Source of the DNA: Planctomycetota bacterium | GTDB lineage: Bacteria; Planctomycetota; SZUA-567 | Length of the DNA stretch: 64,000 bases | Assembly: GCA_020060765.1 (NCBI GenBank) | Contig: JAGUZQ010000052.1 | Location: forward strand, 1-64,000 | Direction of reading: 5' to 3' | Part shown: positions 1 to 8,904 of the stretch, piece after piece | Layout of the letters: every line of letters starts with the position of its first letter | Position numbering within the stretch: the stretch's first letter is position 1 | Program-made: the position numbers and the translations under genes | The notes under the pieces: generated by a model | Databases searched by the model: none | What the model was told of the DNA's origin: nothing | The model's input: the letters and a program-made list of their open reading frames with translations, nothing else

Positions 1-127
1 AGGGTTAGGGTGAGGGGGTCACCTATGATCGTCGATTTCCGGTTCGCGAAGCATAATTTGCGGAAACCCCTCACCCCGACCCTCTCCCCTTGTAAGGGGA
101 GAGGGGGATTTTAGTGCGATAGCCCTG
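1..127. repeat. Right part of a MITE-like element, cut by the window edge
   Basis: Positions 110-127 read TTTAGTGCGATAGCCCTG, which differs by one base from the right terminal inverted repeat of the complete element at 37224-37370. Inside it is a hairpin-forming stretch (about 81-107) with CCCTCTCCCC on one arm and GGGGAGAGGG on the other. The complete element carries a related C-rich/G-rich inner stretch. The left end lies outside the window. The element ends 14 bases before the smc stop codon, so it sits just downstream of that gene. No coding potential is seen here. Confidence 0.6.
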
Positions 128-141
128 GAGGAAAGAAAAAT

Positions 142-3100
142 CTATCCCACCGCCAGGGGTTCGGCGGCAGGCGCTTCGATGTCTTCCCTGCCCGCTTTTT
201 CCATTTCGGTAAAGCGCAGGCTGTACTTGCGGGAGACGCCGGGCTCGTCCTGGGTGACGCCGTAGATGGTGTCGGTCATGCCCATGGTGCGCTTGCTGTG
301 GCTGATGAGGATGAACTGCGTTTCGACCGAGAACTCCCGCACCGCGCTCATGAAGCGGTCGATGTTGGACTCGTCCAGGGGACCATCGACCTCATCCAGG
401 ATGCAGAAGGGGCTGGGCTTGCTGCGGAAAATCGCAAACAGCAGCGCCACCGCGCACAACGCCTTTTCCCCGCCGGACAAGAGCGAGATGCTGGTCGGTT
501 CTTTTCCGGGCGGGCGGGCGACGATGTCGATGCCTGCGTCCAGCGCGTCGTCGGCTTCCTCCAGCACAAGGTCGGCCTTGCCGCCGCCGAAGAGTTTGCG
601 GAACATCTCCTGGAAATTCTCGCGCACGGTGGTAAAGGTTTCCTCGAACTTTTTGCCGCACTCGACGTTCAGCCGGTCGATCACCGCCAGCAGATCCTGC
701 GCGGCCTTGTCCAGGTCTTCCTTCTCGCTTTGAAGGAATTCCGCGCGCGCTTCCAGTTCCGCCAGTTCGTCGATGGCGTACATGTTGACCGGGCCGATCT
801 TGGCGATTTTGCCCGACACGTCCTCAATCATCAGCGATACCTGTTTGTCGGTCATGAACGGCAGGGGGTTGCCGTCGTTAGTGAGAAATTCGGAAATCTC
901 CGCCGCGTGGGGAACTTCCGGTTCGGGATTTGCGACCGTCTCGCCGGAGACCGCGGCGGCTTCCCGCGAAGCGGCGCGTTCAGCCTCCTCGCGCTGCATG
1001 ATCTGTGCGCGCGCGGCGAGGTCGGAGATTTCCAGGTCTTCCCGCGCCTTCTGTTCGACGTTTTCGATTTTCATCCGGCATTCGCTTTCCCGGATTTTCA
1101 GGGAATTGGACGCTTCGTTGATTTCCGACAGGCGGCGTTGCAGGGCGCGTTCGTGGTCGCGCGCCTCGGACAGGCGCTGGCGGATTTCGGCAAGCTGCTG
1201 GCGGATGCTGTCGCCGGAACCGCGTGCCTCGTCGCGCTGGGCGGAAAGCTCGGTTTCCTTCGCCTGCAACTGGACAAAGCGTTCCTTGAGACTGGCGCGT
1301 TCCTCCACCGCGCGGGTGGAAAAGTGCAGGCAGTTTTCCAGCTCGCGTTCGCGCTGCTCGCGGTCGTGTAACAGGGTCGCGACGCGGCGCTCCAACTCGG
1401 AGAAGAACGCCTGTTTCTGTGCTCGCGTTTCGCGGGCGACAGCCAGGCGTTCATTAAGCTGATCCAGTTCCTCGCGCGCGCCCTGCTGCTTTTCGATCAA
1501 CGCAGCCAGCGCTTCCTCCAACTGCTTTTCCTCGATATCAAGTTCCTCGCGCTGGCGGGAGAACCCGGCCCTGCGCCCGGCGAGATTTTCCCGCGAATCG
1601 CGGATACGCGCCAGTTCCTGCTCCAGCCCCTCGCGGTCGCTGTGCAGGCGCGCCAGTTCGCTTTTGCGCACCGACAGGTCGCGTTCGATGCGTTGCGCGC
1701 CGCGCATGACTTCGGCCAGTTGCGCCTCGACCGCCTTGGCCTGGTCGGCTTCGGCGTTGGCAAGCTGAATCGCCTCCATCCGCGCGACTTCGAGTTTATT
1801 GAGCTGTTCCTTGATCCGCGAAAGTTCGTCGGCGAGTTGATCCATCTCGGCTTTGCGGGTGATGATGCCGCCGGGGCCTTTCTGGCCGTTGCCGCCGGTC
1901 ATGGCTCCGTAGGGGTTGATGACCTCGCCTTCCAGCGTGACGATGCGGATGCCGCGCGCGTCCTGCTTGGCCAAGTCCCGCGCCAGTTCCAGCGAGTCGA
2001 CGATCAGCACGCCCGCCATCAGGTATTCCATCGCCGCGCGGTAGACGGGATCGAACTGCACCAGGTCGACCGCTTCGCCCAGCACGCCAGGAATGTGGCG
2101 CAGGTCGTTACGCAAACGCTCGCGGGAGCGGATGCGATCCAGCGGCAGAAAAGTCGCGCGCCCCGCGCGGTTGGCTTTCAGATATTCGATGCAGTCCTGC
2201 GCGCCGCGCGCGGAGTCGACCACGATGTCCTGCGCCTGCCCGCCCAGCACGGTTTCAATCGCCAGCGCCACGTCGGTGGGGACGGTGATCAAATCCGCCA
2301 CCATGCCGCGCACCTCGGCGCAGTCGCGGCGTCCCTCCTGTTTCGCGGTCAGAATGGATTTCACGCCCTGGAACGCTCCGGCGAAATTGTGCTCCAGGTC
2401 TTCCAGCGTGGAGCGGCGCGCGGCCTTGGCCGACTGCTCGTTACGCAGAGAGGAAACCTTGTCGCCGCAACCCTGGATGCGTTCGCGCTGATGCTTTTCG
2501 TTGGTGCGGTGGGCGGAGACGCGCTCGTTCAGCTTGAGCGCCTCGTCGGCGACAGACTGTCCTTCCTGCTCCAGGGCTTTGACCGCTTCCTCCAGCCGGG
2601 AAAGCTCCTCGCTCCGGTTGCCGTCCTGCTCGTGCAGTTGCTGCTCGCGCGCGTTAAGATTGTTTTCCTCGCTTTCGGCGCGGGCGCTGTCGGCGATGAG
2701 GCTGTTGCGGCGGTCGCCAATCTGCCGGAGTTGCGCGCGGGACTTGCCGATTTCATTTTCAGACTCCTGCGCGCCAGCCTGCCAACGCGCGCGCTCTGCT
2801 TCCAGCGACTGCGTATTTTGCAAAGCCGTTTCCGCCTCGGCGCGGGCGGCTTCGATGCCTGCCACCGCGCCTTCATACTCGCGCGCGATTTCCGCGATGC
2901 GACTGCGCAATGCCTCGGCGCGCTCGCCTGCGTCCTTTTCTTCTCTATCCATCGAAGCGAGGCGCTCGGTCGTGCCGGACAACTCCGCCAGCACCTGTCC
3001 CAGATTTTCCTGCAGGGTCAACGCCGCGCGCTCCTGGTTCTGCGCCTGCTGGGCAGCGGTGATTTCCTGTTGGGTCAGTTCCGCCACGGCTTGGCCGAAA

Positions 3101-3891
3101 GACGCTTCCTTGCCGCTTTCGGCGACAAACAGTTCCCCAATCTCTTTCTGTTCGGCAAAGACCTTTTCCAGTTGTTCGCTCAAGGCGAGAAACTGGCGGG
3201 TGTAATGATGGGTCTTGAGCGCGTCCAGCTCTTCCTTCAGGCGCTGGTAACGCTTGGCCGACGCCGCCTGGCGCGAGACGCGGCGCACGTTCTTGTCGAT
3301 CTCGTCGACGATGTCGTTGACGCGCAGGAGATACTGGTTGGTGCGCTCCAGCCGCGCGAGGGTTTCCTTGCGCCGCGCCTTGTACTTGCTGATGCCGGCC
3401 GCTTCCTCGAACACCATCCGGCGTTCGGCAGGTTTGGCGTCAAGCAAAGCCTCGACCTTGCCCTGCTCGATAAAGGAATACGCGGAGGTGCCGATGCCGG
3501 TGTCCATGAACAGCTCGCGGATGTCGCGGCGGCGGCAGGGATTGTTGTTGATGAGATATTCGCTTTCGCCGGAACGGTACAGGCGGCGAGTCACGGAGAC
3601 TTCGTTGTACTCGACAGGGAGAGAGCCATCTTCGTTATTGAAGAACAGGCTCACTTCCGCGCAGCCGAGGGGTTTGCGGCGTTCCGAGCCGTTAAAGATC
3701 ACGTCCAGCATCTGCGAGCCGCGCAGTTTTTTCGGGCTGCTTTCGCCCAGCACCCACTTGACCGCGTCCACCACGTTGGACTTGCCGCAACCGTTGGGGC
3801 CGAGGACGGCGGTGATGCCCTTGTCGAACTCGAACGAGGTCCGGTTGGGGAAGGATTTGAAACCGGCCAGTTCCACTTTAGTCAGGTACAT
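142..3891 (-). CDS. smc: Chromosome segregation protein SMC
   Basis: SMC forms an ATP-driven condensin ring that organises and segregates the chromosome. The 1249-residue length is typical. The N-terminal head has the Walker A motif GPNGCGKS at residues 31-38. Two long charged coiled coils flank a hinge near residues 510-680 that contains the usual Gly-rich GGNGQKGPGG stretch. The C-terminal head has the ABC signature LLSGGEKAL (near 1137) and Walker B/D-loop ILDEVDGPLDESN (near 1164). I chose the ATG at 3891 because AGGAG lies 5 bases upstream; an earlier in-frame start would add nine residues with no such site. It is the last gene of a minus-strand run, and the upstream hypothetical gene stops inside its ribosome binding site. 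Confidence 0.97.
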   Translation of the reverse strand: MYLTKVELAGFKSFPNRTSFEFDKGITAVLGPNGCGKSNVVDAVKWVLGESSPKKLRGSQMLDVIFNGSERRKPLGCAEVSLFFNNEDGSLPVEYNEVSVTRRLYRSGESEYLINNNPCRRRDIRELFMDTGIGTSAYSFIEQGKVEALLDAKPAERRMVFEEAAGISKYKARRKETLARLERTNQYLLRVNDIVDEIDKNVRRVSRQAASAKRYQRLKEELDALKTHHYTRQFLALSEQLEKVFAEQKEIGELFVAESGKEASFGQAVAELTQQEITAAQQAQNQERAALTLQENLGQVLAELSGTTERLASMDREEKDAGERAEALRSRIAEIAREYEGAVAGIEAARAEAETALQNTQSLEAERARWQAGAQESENEIGKSRAQLRQIGDRRNSLIADSARAESEENNLNAREQQLHEQDGNRSEELSRLEEAVKALEQEGQSVADEALKLNERVSAHRTNEKHQRERIQGCGDKVSSLRNEQSAKAARRSTLEDLEHNFAGAFQGVKSILTAKQEGRRDCAEVRGMVADLITVPTDVALAIETVLGGQAQDIVVDSARGAQDCIEYLKANRAGRATFLPLDRIRSRERLRNDLRHIPGVLGEAVDLVQFDPVYRAAMEYLMAGVLIVDSLELARDLAKQDARGIRIVTLEGEVINPYGAMTGGNGQKGPGGIITRKAEMDQLADELSRIKEQLNKLEVARMEAIQLANAEADQAKAVEAQLAEVMRGAQRIERDLSVRKSELARLHSDREGLEQELARIRDSRENLAGRRAGFSRQREELDIEEKQLEEALAALIEKQQGAREELDQLNERLAVARETRAQKQAFFSELERRVATLLHDREQRERELENCLHFSTRAVEERASLKERFVQLQAKETELSAQRDEARGSGDSIRQQLAEIRQRLSEARDHERALQRRLSEINEASNSLKIRESECRMKIENVEQKAREDLEISDLAARAQIMQREEAERAASREAAAVSGETVANPEPEVPHAAEISEFLTNDGNPLPFMTDKQVSLMIEDVSGKIAKIGPVNMYAIDELAELEARAEFLQSEKEDLDKAAQDLLAVIDRLNVECGKKFEETFTTVRENFQEMFRKLFGGGKADLVLEEADDALDAGIDIVARPPGKEPTSISLLSGGEKALCAVALLFAIFRSKPSPFCILDEVDGPLDESNIDRFMSAVREFSVETQFILISHSKRTMGMTDTIYGVTQDEPGVSRKYSLRFTEMEKAGREDIEAPAAEPLAVG

Positions 3892-3899
3892 GAACGCTC

Positions 3900-4256
3900 C
3901 TAATATGTATAACTGCAAATCTGTTCGTATACGAATTCCGCCAGTTCCGGCTCCAGTTCCCCGGCGGCTTCACGGAAATTCTCCGCCACCCGTTCCGCGT
4001 CGAAGATGCCGTCCGGCACCAGCAGCGGCGTCCGCTTGTGGCCGCCGGTTATCTCCCCGTCGTCGATGCGGTTGTGCGCAAAGCCTTTTTCCCGCGTCCA
4101 GGTCAGCGCGTGTTCGCCCGCCTGCTTGTCATAACACAATTGTACCGCGCAGATTTCGCCCGCCTCGTCGTACCAGACGATCAGGTCGTAATCCCGGTCG
4201 CCGAACCAACGCCGATGCAATTCCCCTTTGTCCGCCACGCGGTATTCCCGCAACAT
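3900..4256 (-). CDS. Hypothetical protein, 118 residues
   Basis: I do not recognise this family. The protein is small, soluble and acidic, rich in aromatic and charged residues, with no signal peptide or membrane segment. It begins with ATG after GGAGAAGAG. The middle segment (WYDEAGEICAVQLCYDK) looks like paired beta strands and the C-terminal third like a helix. It starts 14 bases after the GYD-domain gene stops, and its own TAG stop overlaps the Shine-Dalgarno site of smc, so the three genes are very likely co-transcribed and perhaps translationally coupled. The operon context gives no specific function. Confidence 0.75.
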   Translation of the reverse strand: MLREYRVADKGELHRRWFGDRDYDLIVWYDEAGEICAVQLCYDKQAGEHALTWTREKGFAHNRIDDGEITGGHKRTPLLVPDGIFDAERVAENFREAAGELEPELAEFVYEQICSYTY

Positions 4257-4270
4257 CTCTTCTCCAGGGA

Positions 4271-4588
4271 CTAGGATTTCATAATCACGTCATCGAACCG
4301 GTCGGCGGGCACGGCGGGGGAAGTCTTGAAGCTGATGCCGGTCGATCTGGTCAGCGCCACCGACACCTGCATCGCCGCTTCCAGCCCCGGCAGGCTTGCG
4401 ATCATCACCAGGTCGTAGTCGCCGAGAATCGCGTAGATCGAATGCACCTTGCCGCCGAAACCGGCGATCAGGTTAATCGCCCGCTTGGTGCGGCCGGCGG
4501 AAGCGTTTTTCAGGCTCTGGGAGTTGTACGTGCCGAAAAAGATAAACGTCTGCAACTCTTCAGCTTCGCCGCCGATTTTCTTGCTCAT
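4271..4588 (-). CDS. GYD domain protein
   Basis: This 105-residue protein matches the GYD family, a small ferredoxin-like-fold family of unknown role, by the segment FGGKVHSIYAILGDYDLVMI, where GDYD is the family signature. The chosen ATG at 4588 is preceded by GGGAG at good spacing and overlaps the TGA of the upstream radical SAM gene (ATGA), which points to translational coupling; an earlier in-frame start would lie inside that gene. No catalytic residues can be assigned. Members often sit beside unrelated metabolic genes, so the neighbourhood is only weakly informative. Confidence 0.8.
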   Translation of the reverse strand: MSKKIGGEAEELQTFIFFGTYNSQSLKNASAGRTKRAINLIAGFGGKVHSIYAILGDYDLVMIASLPGLEAAMQVSVALTRSTGISFKTSPAVPADRFDDVIMKS

Positions 4589-5616
4589 GAACTCCCTTTC
4601 CGAAAAGATGTTTCGTTTATGATGTTGTTGTCCGCGCCGCACAGGGCGCAGCGACCGCTGTCATTGATTCCGCGCTTGTCGATGGCGTAGCCCTGCCGCG
4701 CGATAATGATTTCCCCGCACGCGCGGCAGACGGTGTTGGCGCCTTTCGTTGCGGCAACATTGCCTATGTAAACGTAGCGCAAATGCTTGAGAAAAATCTC
4801 GCGCGCGTGCTGCAGCATCGCCGGGGTCGTGGCGTCGATCTTCATCTGGTAGCGCGGGAAATACGCCGACAGGTGCGCCGGGGTTTCCTCGCCGCAGTTT
4901 TCCGCAATCCATACCGCCATGTCTTCCAGTTCCTTCGGCGCGTCGTTCAGTCCCGGAATCAGCAGCGTCGTCACTTCCACGTGGCAGCTTTTCGCCGCGC
5001 GCGCGGTGTTGCGCAACACCGGCTCCAGTTTCCCCTGGCACTGGTCTTTATAAAAACCCTCATGAAACGCCTTGATGTCTATATTCATCGCGTCCACCAG
5101 CGGTAGCAGTTCCTCCAGCGGCTCGGGATTGACAAAACCGTTAGTCACTAAAACGTTTTTCAGGCCTGCCGCGCGGATCACTTTCGCGCAGTCGCGCACG
5201 AACTCGAAATTTATCAGCGGCTCGTTATAAGTGTAAGCCAAGCCGATCGACTTGCTTTCCCGCGCCATCGTCACCGCGTCTTCCGGCGAAAAGGCGCGCG
5301 TCGGCACCTCGTGCTGGGAGATGTCGTGATTCTGGCAGAAAGAGCAGGCGAAGTTGCAGCCCCAGTTTCCCAGCGAGAGAATTTCGCGCCCCGGATAAAA
5401 ATGATAAAGAGGCTTTTTTTCAATCGGGTCGACCGCCAGCGACGCCGCGCGCCCGTAGGTCAGCGCGTACAGCTTTCCGCCGCGATTTTCCCGCGCCTGG
5501 CAGCGGCCGCGTTTGCCGTCCGCAATCACGCACCGGTGCGGACAAAGCCCGCACTGCACGTAACTGTCGGCCAGTTCCTCGAAATATGCCGCTTCCTTCA
5601 GTCCGTCCAGGTTCAA
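4585..5616 (-). CDS. amrS: Radical SAM enzyme of the AmmeMemoRadiSam type
   Basis: The protein has the architecture of the radical SAM component of the AmmeMemoRadiSam system, related to pyruvate formate-lyase activating enzymes. An N-terminal Cys-rich zone (QCGLCPHRC, residues 21-29) precedes the SAM [4Fe-4S] motif C87-x3-C91-x2-C94 within WGCNFACSFCQNHDIS. A C-terminal zinc-ribbon-like part has two CxxC pairs (CRACGE, CALCGA). The substrate of the family is not settled. The AMMECR1 and Memo partners are not in this window. The start appears to be TTG at 5616, overlapping the TGA of nrdG (TTGA), with AAGGGG unusually close upstream. Co-transcription with nrdG could also mean a role near glycyl-radical chemistry, but that is speculation. 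Confidence 0.85.
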   Translation of the reverse strand: MNLDGLKEAAYFEELADSYVQCGLCPHRCVIADGKRGRCQARENRGGKLYALTYGRAASLAVDPIEKKPLYHFYPGREILSLGNWGCNFACSFCQNHDISQHEVPTRAFSPEDAVTMARESKSIGLAYTYNEPLINFEFVRDCAKVIRAAGLKNVLVTNGFVNPEPLEELLPLVDAMNIDIKAFHEGFYKDQCQGKLEPVLRNTARAAKSCHVEVTTLLIPGLNDAPKELEDMAVWIAENCGEETPAHLSAYFPRYQMKIDATTPAMLQHAREIFLKHLRYVYIGNVAATKGANTVCRACGEIIIARQGYAIDKRGINDSGRCALCGADNNIINETSFRKGSS

Positions 5617-6335
5617 CTCCCCTTACCCCGCCTGAGCAGCACGTTCCCGTAGCTCTTTTTCGCCGCCGCCTCGATTTCGTCCAACTCCGTTTCGCCGAAC
5701 CGCTTTTCTCCCGCCGCGACCGGATCGAGCAGTTCGTCAAGCTCATACTGCTGCAAAACCCACCAGCCGCCAGCGTCCAGCGCGACGCCCATTTCCGCGA
5801 TCATTCCCGCATCGATAAAAGCCGGACACAGCGTCGTGTGATACTCGCGTTCTATTTTGTACTTCGCCGCCAGCGCGTAACTTTCTCTCACTTTTTCAAC
5901 AGCCGTCGCTTCTGTTGTGACGCCAGCCACTTTTTGCAGCCTTTCGTCCAGCGGGGCCTTGTAATCCATCGCCAGGCAGTCAACCAGTTTTTCCTCCAGC
6001 AATTCGCGCAGCACTTCCGGGCGCGTGCCGTTTGATTCCAGCTTTATCTGTACGCCGTACCCGCGCGCGCGGCGGATAAATTCGACCAATCCCGGTTGCA
6101 GGGTTGGCTCTCCGCCGGTGATGGCCAAACCATCTATCCATCCACGTTGCGAGTCGAGATAGGAGAAAATTTTCTCCGGCTCGATCCCCTCCAGCTTTTC
6201 CGGTTCCTTCACCAGCCGCCAGCCGTGGCAGTAGGCGCAACGCCAGTTGCAACGCGCGGTAAACACCACCGCGCAGACGCGGTTTTCCCATTCGTTGAGA
6301 CTGCTTTTCAAAAAACCGCGGATGTCTATGTTCAT
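5613..6335 (-). CDS. nrdG: Anaerobic ribonucleoside-triphosphate reductase activating protein
   Basis: NrdG-type proteins are radical SAM enzymes that install the glycyl radical on the class III ribonucleotide reductase. The SAM motif is C29-x3-C33-x2-C36 in ARCNWRCAYCHG, and the glycine-rich ITGGEPTLQ motif follows. The 240-residue length suits the NrdG/PFL-activase family. It lies downstream of nrdR-nrdD on the same strand, separated by 169 bases that hold a repeat. Oddly, the NrdD encoded next to it lacks a recognisable glycyl-radical site, so the true target of this activase deserves checking. The ATG start has only a weak ribosome binding site. Confidence 0.88.
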   Translation of the reverse strand: MNIDIRGFLKSSLNEWENRVCAVVFTARCNWRCAYCHGWRLVKEPEKLEGIEPEKIFSYLDSQRGWIDGLAITGGEPTLQPGLVEFIRRARGYGVQIKLESNGTRPEVLRELLEEKLVDCLAMDYKAPLDERLQKVAGVTTEATAVEKVRESYALAAKYKIEREYHTTLCPAFIDAGMIAEMGVALDAGGWWVLQQYELDELLDPVAAGEKRFGETELDEIEAAAKKSYGNVLLRRGKGS

Positions 6336-6384
6336 CGTTTTTCAGGTATTCGTTATCTTTCAGGGAGCCGGTGAAGTCGCCAGC

Positions 6385-6523
6385 TTACGGTCTCCAGTCT
6401 CCAGTTTTTTTTGCCTGCTTCCGGGAGTTATGTGGAAAATGACTCGCCTCCTATTTAAGCTGCCAAGTCGTCCCTTCCGCTCCCGTATGCGGAACTGGAG
6501 ACTGTCAACTGGAGACGGGAGAC
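6385..6523. repeat. Inverted repeat family built on CTGGAGACTGG
   Basis: The left arm GTCTCCAGTCTCCAG (6390-6404) is inverted relative to the right arm around 6495-6516, which contains CTGGAGAC twice. The same arrangement occurs at 16604-16674 and 63535-63619. Here the right arm runs into the 3' end of nrdD and encodes its last residues (SPVSS) and stop codon. It may form a hairpin in the nrdD-nrdG spacer. Confidence 0.7.
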
Positions 6524-8904
6524 TTTTCCACGACCTGCTTCATCCGCGCCAACTCGGCAAACGTCTCCCGGTTCCACGGCATGGCGTCTACCTGCGAGAT
6601 GTCGGTACGCTCGATAGTCATATAATTCGCCGCGCCGCAGTAGCCGCACTTCTGGGTCAGGCCCATCGTCATGTGGTTGCACACCTTGCAGACGGTGAAT
6701 TCCGGGCTGATGGTAAGCTGCGCGGCCTGGGTCTGGTTAAAGGTCTTCTCTACCAGGCTGGCGATAGCTCCGGCTGACGGGCGGTTCTCGCCGACGAAAG
6801 CGTGAATGATTGCGCCCGACTCGATCAGGCCGTGGAATTTCGCCTGCTTGCGGATGCGCGTAATCAGGTCGACGTCCGCGTCGGGGCGGATGTGGATCGA
6901 GTTGGTGTAGTAGATATCGTCGTCCGCAACGGTGCCGCGCATGAATTCGGCGGCGAACGGATAACGCTTGAGGTCGATTTTGGCCAGCCGCCGCGCCGCA
7001 CTTTCGGCCGGGCTTTCCTCGATGGTGATCTTCAGGCCGTGACGCTTGCCCGCGTCCTTCACCGCGAAGTAGAGATGCGAGATCAACTGCAAGCCCATGC
7101 GCAGCGACTCGTCATCCTCGTGCAGTTCCTTGCCGGTGAGATATTGCAGGGTTTCGTTCAGGCCGATCACGCCGACGATATAGGTGCAGGTGTCCAGGTC
7201 GATGTAGGGCTTGCCGTCGGCGGCAGGCATTCCCACCTGCCACAGCGGCATCCCGGGATTGCTCATCAGCACCTTGGCAAACTTTTTCTTCTGCAGGTGC
7301 GCCTGGACGCAGATGTCCAGCGCGCGGTCGATTTCGGCAAAGACTTTTTCGTAATTGTTCTTGCCTGCGCGGTAAGCGCACTGCGGCAGGTTGATGGTCA
7401 CGTTCTGGAAGCCGCAGAAACGCATACACTCCGGATGCGTAATCATGTTGTTGTCTTCGATAGTGGTGCGCAGGCGGCAGCAGGCGGAAAGCGTCACTTC
7501 GTCGCGGTCGAAAATGAAATAGGGCGTGCCGTTCTTTGCCGCGATTTCGCAGGCGTATCGGAAAATTTCATATTGCTTGGGGTCGCTGAAAGTCTCATGG
7601 TTGATGTGGAAGTCGCATTTCGGGAACGCGAAAATATGGCCGTGCTGGTCGCCGTCGGACCAGACGTCAAGCATGGCCTTGGTGAAACGCGTGGCGGTCT
7701 CGGCGTAATCGGCGTAGGTCTTGCCTTCGATGTATTTGCCGCTGGGGCCAATGGCAGGGACGGTCTTCAGGTAAGACGGAATCCCGGTGTGGATGTTGAA
7801 ATCCAGGAACAGCGTCTGGCCGCCGCGCGAGAAAGCGTTCTGGCTGCTGGAGAAAATCAGGTGCTGCGCTTCCTGTTTCATTTCCGCATCGCTCATGCCG
7901 TGAACGTAGGGCGCGTACATGATGTTGATATACGCCACTCCGAGCGCGCCGGCGTAATACGCCTGCATACTGGCCAGAAATGTGTTCAGATGGCCGGTCA
8001 AGGTGCGGGCGTGCTTGGCCGGGGCGGAAGAAGTGTCCAGGTTTTCCAGTTTCAGGCCGTATTTTTTCAGGTATTCGATCGAATGGGAGGAACAGTACAC
8101 GCGGGTAGGATAGCCCAGGTCGTGCAGATGCACCATGCCGTTGCGGTGGGCGTCGGCGACTTCCTCGGAAAAGACTTCCTGCAACGCATATTGTTTCAGC
8201 GTCGTCTCGGCGATGGCGAGGTTAATGGCCTCGGGGTTGTTGGCGGCGATGTTGGAATTTTCCTTGCTCTTGGAAAAAATCAGGTGCTCGATATCGTACT
8301 TGGGCATGCCGATGATTGATTGTTTCTTGAGCGAGGTTTGGTGGCCGCGCTCGAACAGCTCGTTGTCCACCAGTTCGCGGATCAGCGCCGAGGAAATGCG
8401 GGTCAGGCCGGAATCAAGAATTCTTTTCTCCACCACCTTGGCTATGCTGAAGGATTCCTCTTCTTCCAGGTCGGCCTCGACCATCAGCGCCTTGGCGATG
8501 CGCTCGCGGCTCCAGTTGAAATATTCCGCGCGGCTGCCTGGGTCTACCAGCAGGTGGATGTCGGTGGAGTTGCTGCTGTCTACGACTTCCTTGCGCACCT
8601 GCATTTTGTCACGAGACTTGGCGCGCTTCTCGCGATACAGGATATACGCCTTGGCGGTCTTGGCGTGGCCGGTTTCGATCAGCACCTTTTCCACCATGTC
8701 CTGGATGTCTTCAATCGAAGGCGACGCCCCCTTGCCGTACGCCTTTTCCAGAAACATCGTCACCACGTCGGCCAGTTCGTCGGCGAGATGGCGATCCTCG
8801 CCGCCCACCGCGCGCGCCGCCGCGTAAATCGCGTCGGCGATTTTCTTCTGGTCGTATTCCACTGCCCTGCTGTCGCGCTTCACAACCTGCTTGATCGATG
8901 GCAT
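6505..8904 (-). CDS. nrdD: Anaerobic ribonucleoside-triphosphate reductase, atypical C-terminus
   Basis: Class III reductases make deoxynucleotides in anaerobes using a glycyl radical and a catalytic cysteine. An ATP-cone fills residues 1-95, a second cone-like segment about 118-205, then the barrel core with SRGGQTLFLDFN and the SACCRL segment (near 474) expected to hold the thiyl cysteine. The C-terminal zinc site is C739, C742, C753, C756. After it, where class III enzymes carry R-x-x-G-Y, this protein reads R767-T-D-I-S, followed by a conserved-looking PWNRETFAELARMK tail. The radical glycine therefore seems absent; the only GY lies within the zinc knuckle CGYC. The frame is intact. The last five residues come from a dispersed repeat. 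The ATG overlaps the nrdR stop by one base. Confidence 0.93.
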   Translation of the reverse strand: MPSIKQVVKRDSRAVEYDQKKIADAIYAAARAVGGEDRHLADELADVVTMFLEKAYGKGASPSIEDIQDMVEKVLIETGHAKTAKAYILYREKRAKSRDKMQVRKEVVDSSNSTDIHLLVDPGSRAEYFNWSRERIAKALMVEADLEEEESFSIAKVVEKRILDSGLTRISSALIRELVDNELFERGHQTSLKKQSIIGMPKYDIEHLIFSKSKENSNIAANNPEAINLAIAETTLKQYALQEVFSEEVADAHRNGMVHLHDLGYPTRVYCSSHSIEYLKKYGLKLENLDTSSAPAKHARTLTGHLNTFLASMQAYYAGALGVAYINIMYAPYVHGMSDAEMKQEAQHLIFSSSQNAFSRGGQTLFLDFNIHTGIPSYLKTVPAIGPSGKYIEGKTYADYAETATRFTKAMLDVWSDGDQHGHIFAFPKCDFHINHETFSDPKQYEIFRYACEIAAKNGTPYFIFDRDEVTLSACCRLRTTIEDNNMITHPECMRFCGFQNVTINLPQCAYRAGKNNYEKVFAEIDRALDICVQAHLQKKKFAKVLMSNPGMPLWQVGMPAADGKPYIDLDTCTYIVGVIGLNETLQYLTGKELHEDDESLRMGLQLISHLYFAVKDAGKRHGLKITIEESPAESAARRLAKIDLKRYPFAAEFMRGTVADDDIYYTNSIHIRPDADVDLITRIRKQAKFHGLIESGAIIHAFVGENRPSAGAIASLVEKTFNQTQAAQLTISPEFTVCKVCNHMTMGLTQKCGYCGAANYMTIERTDISQVDAMPWNRETFAELARMKQVVEKSPVSS

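Noticed and set aside
1642-3903. Long open frame (753 codons) on the plus strand opposite smc
   Set aside because: It is the antisense shadow of a GC-rich coding sequence: the smc frame has full family motifs, while this frame has no recognisable domain and low-complexity Arg/Ala/Phe content.
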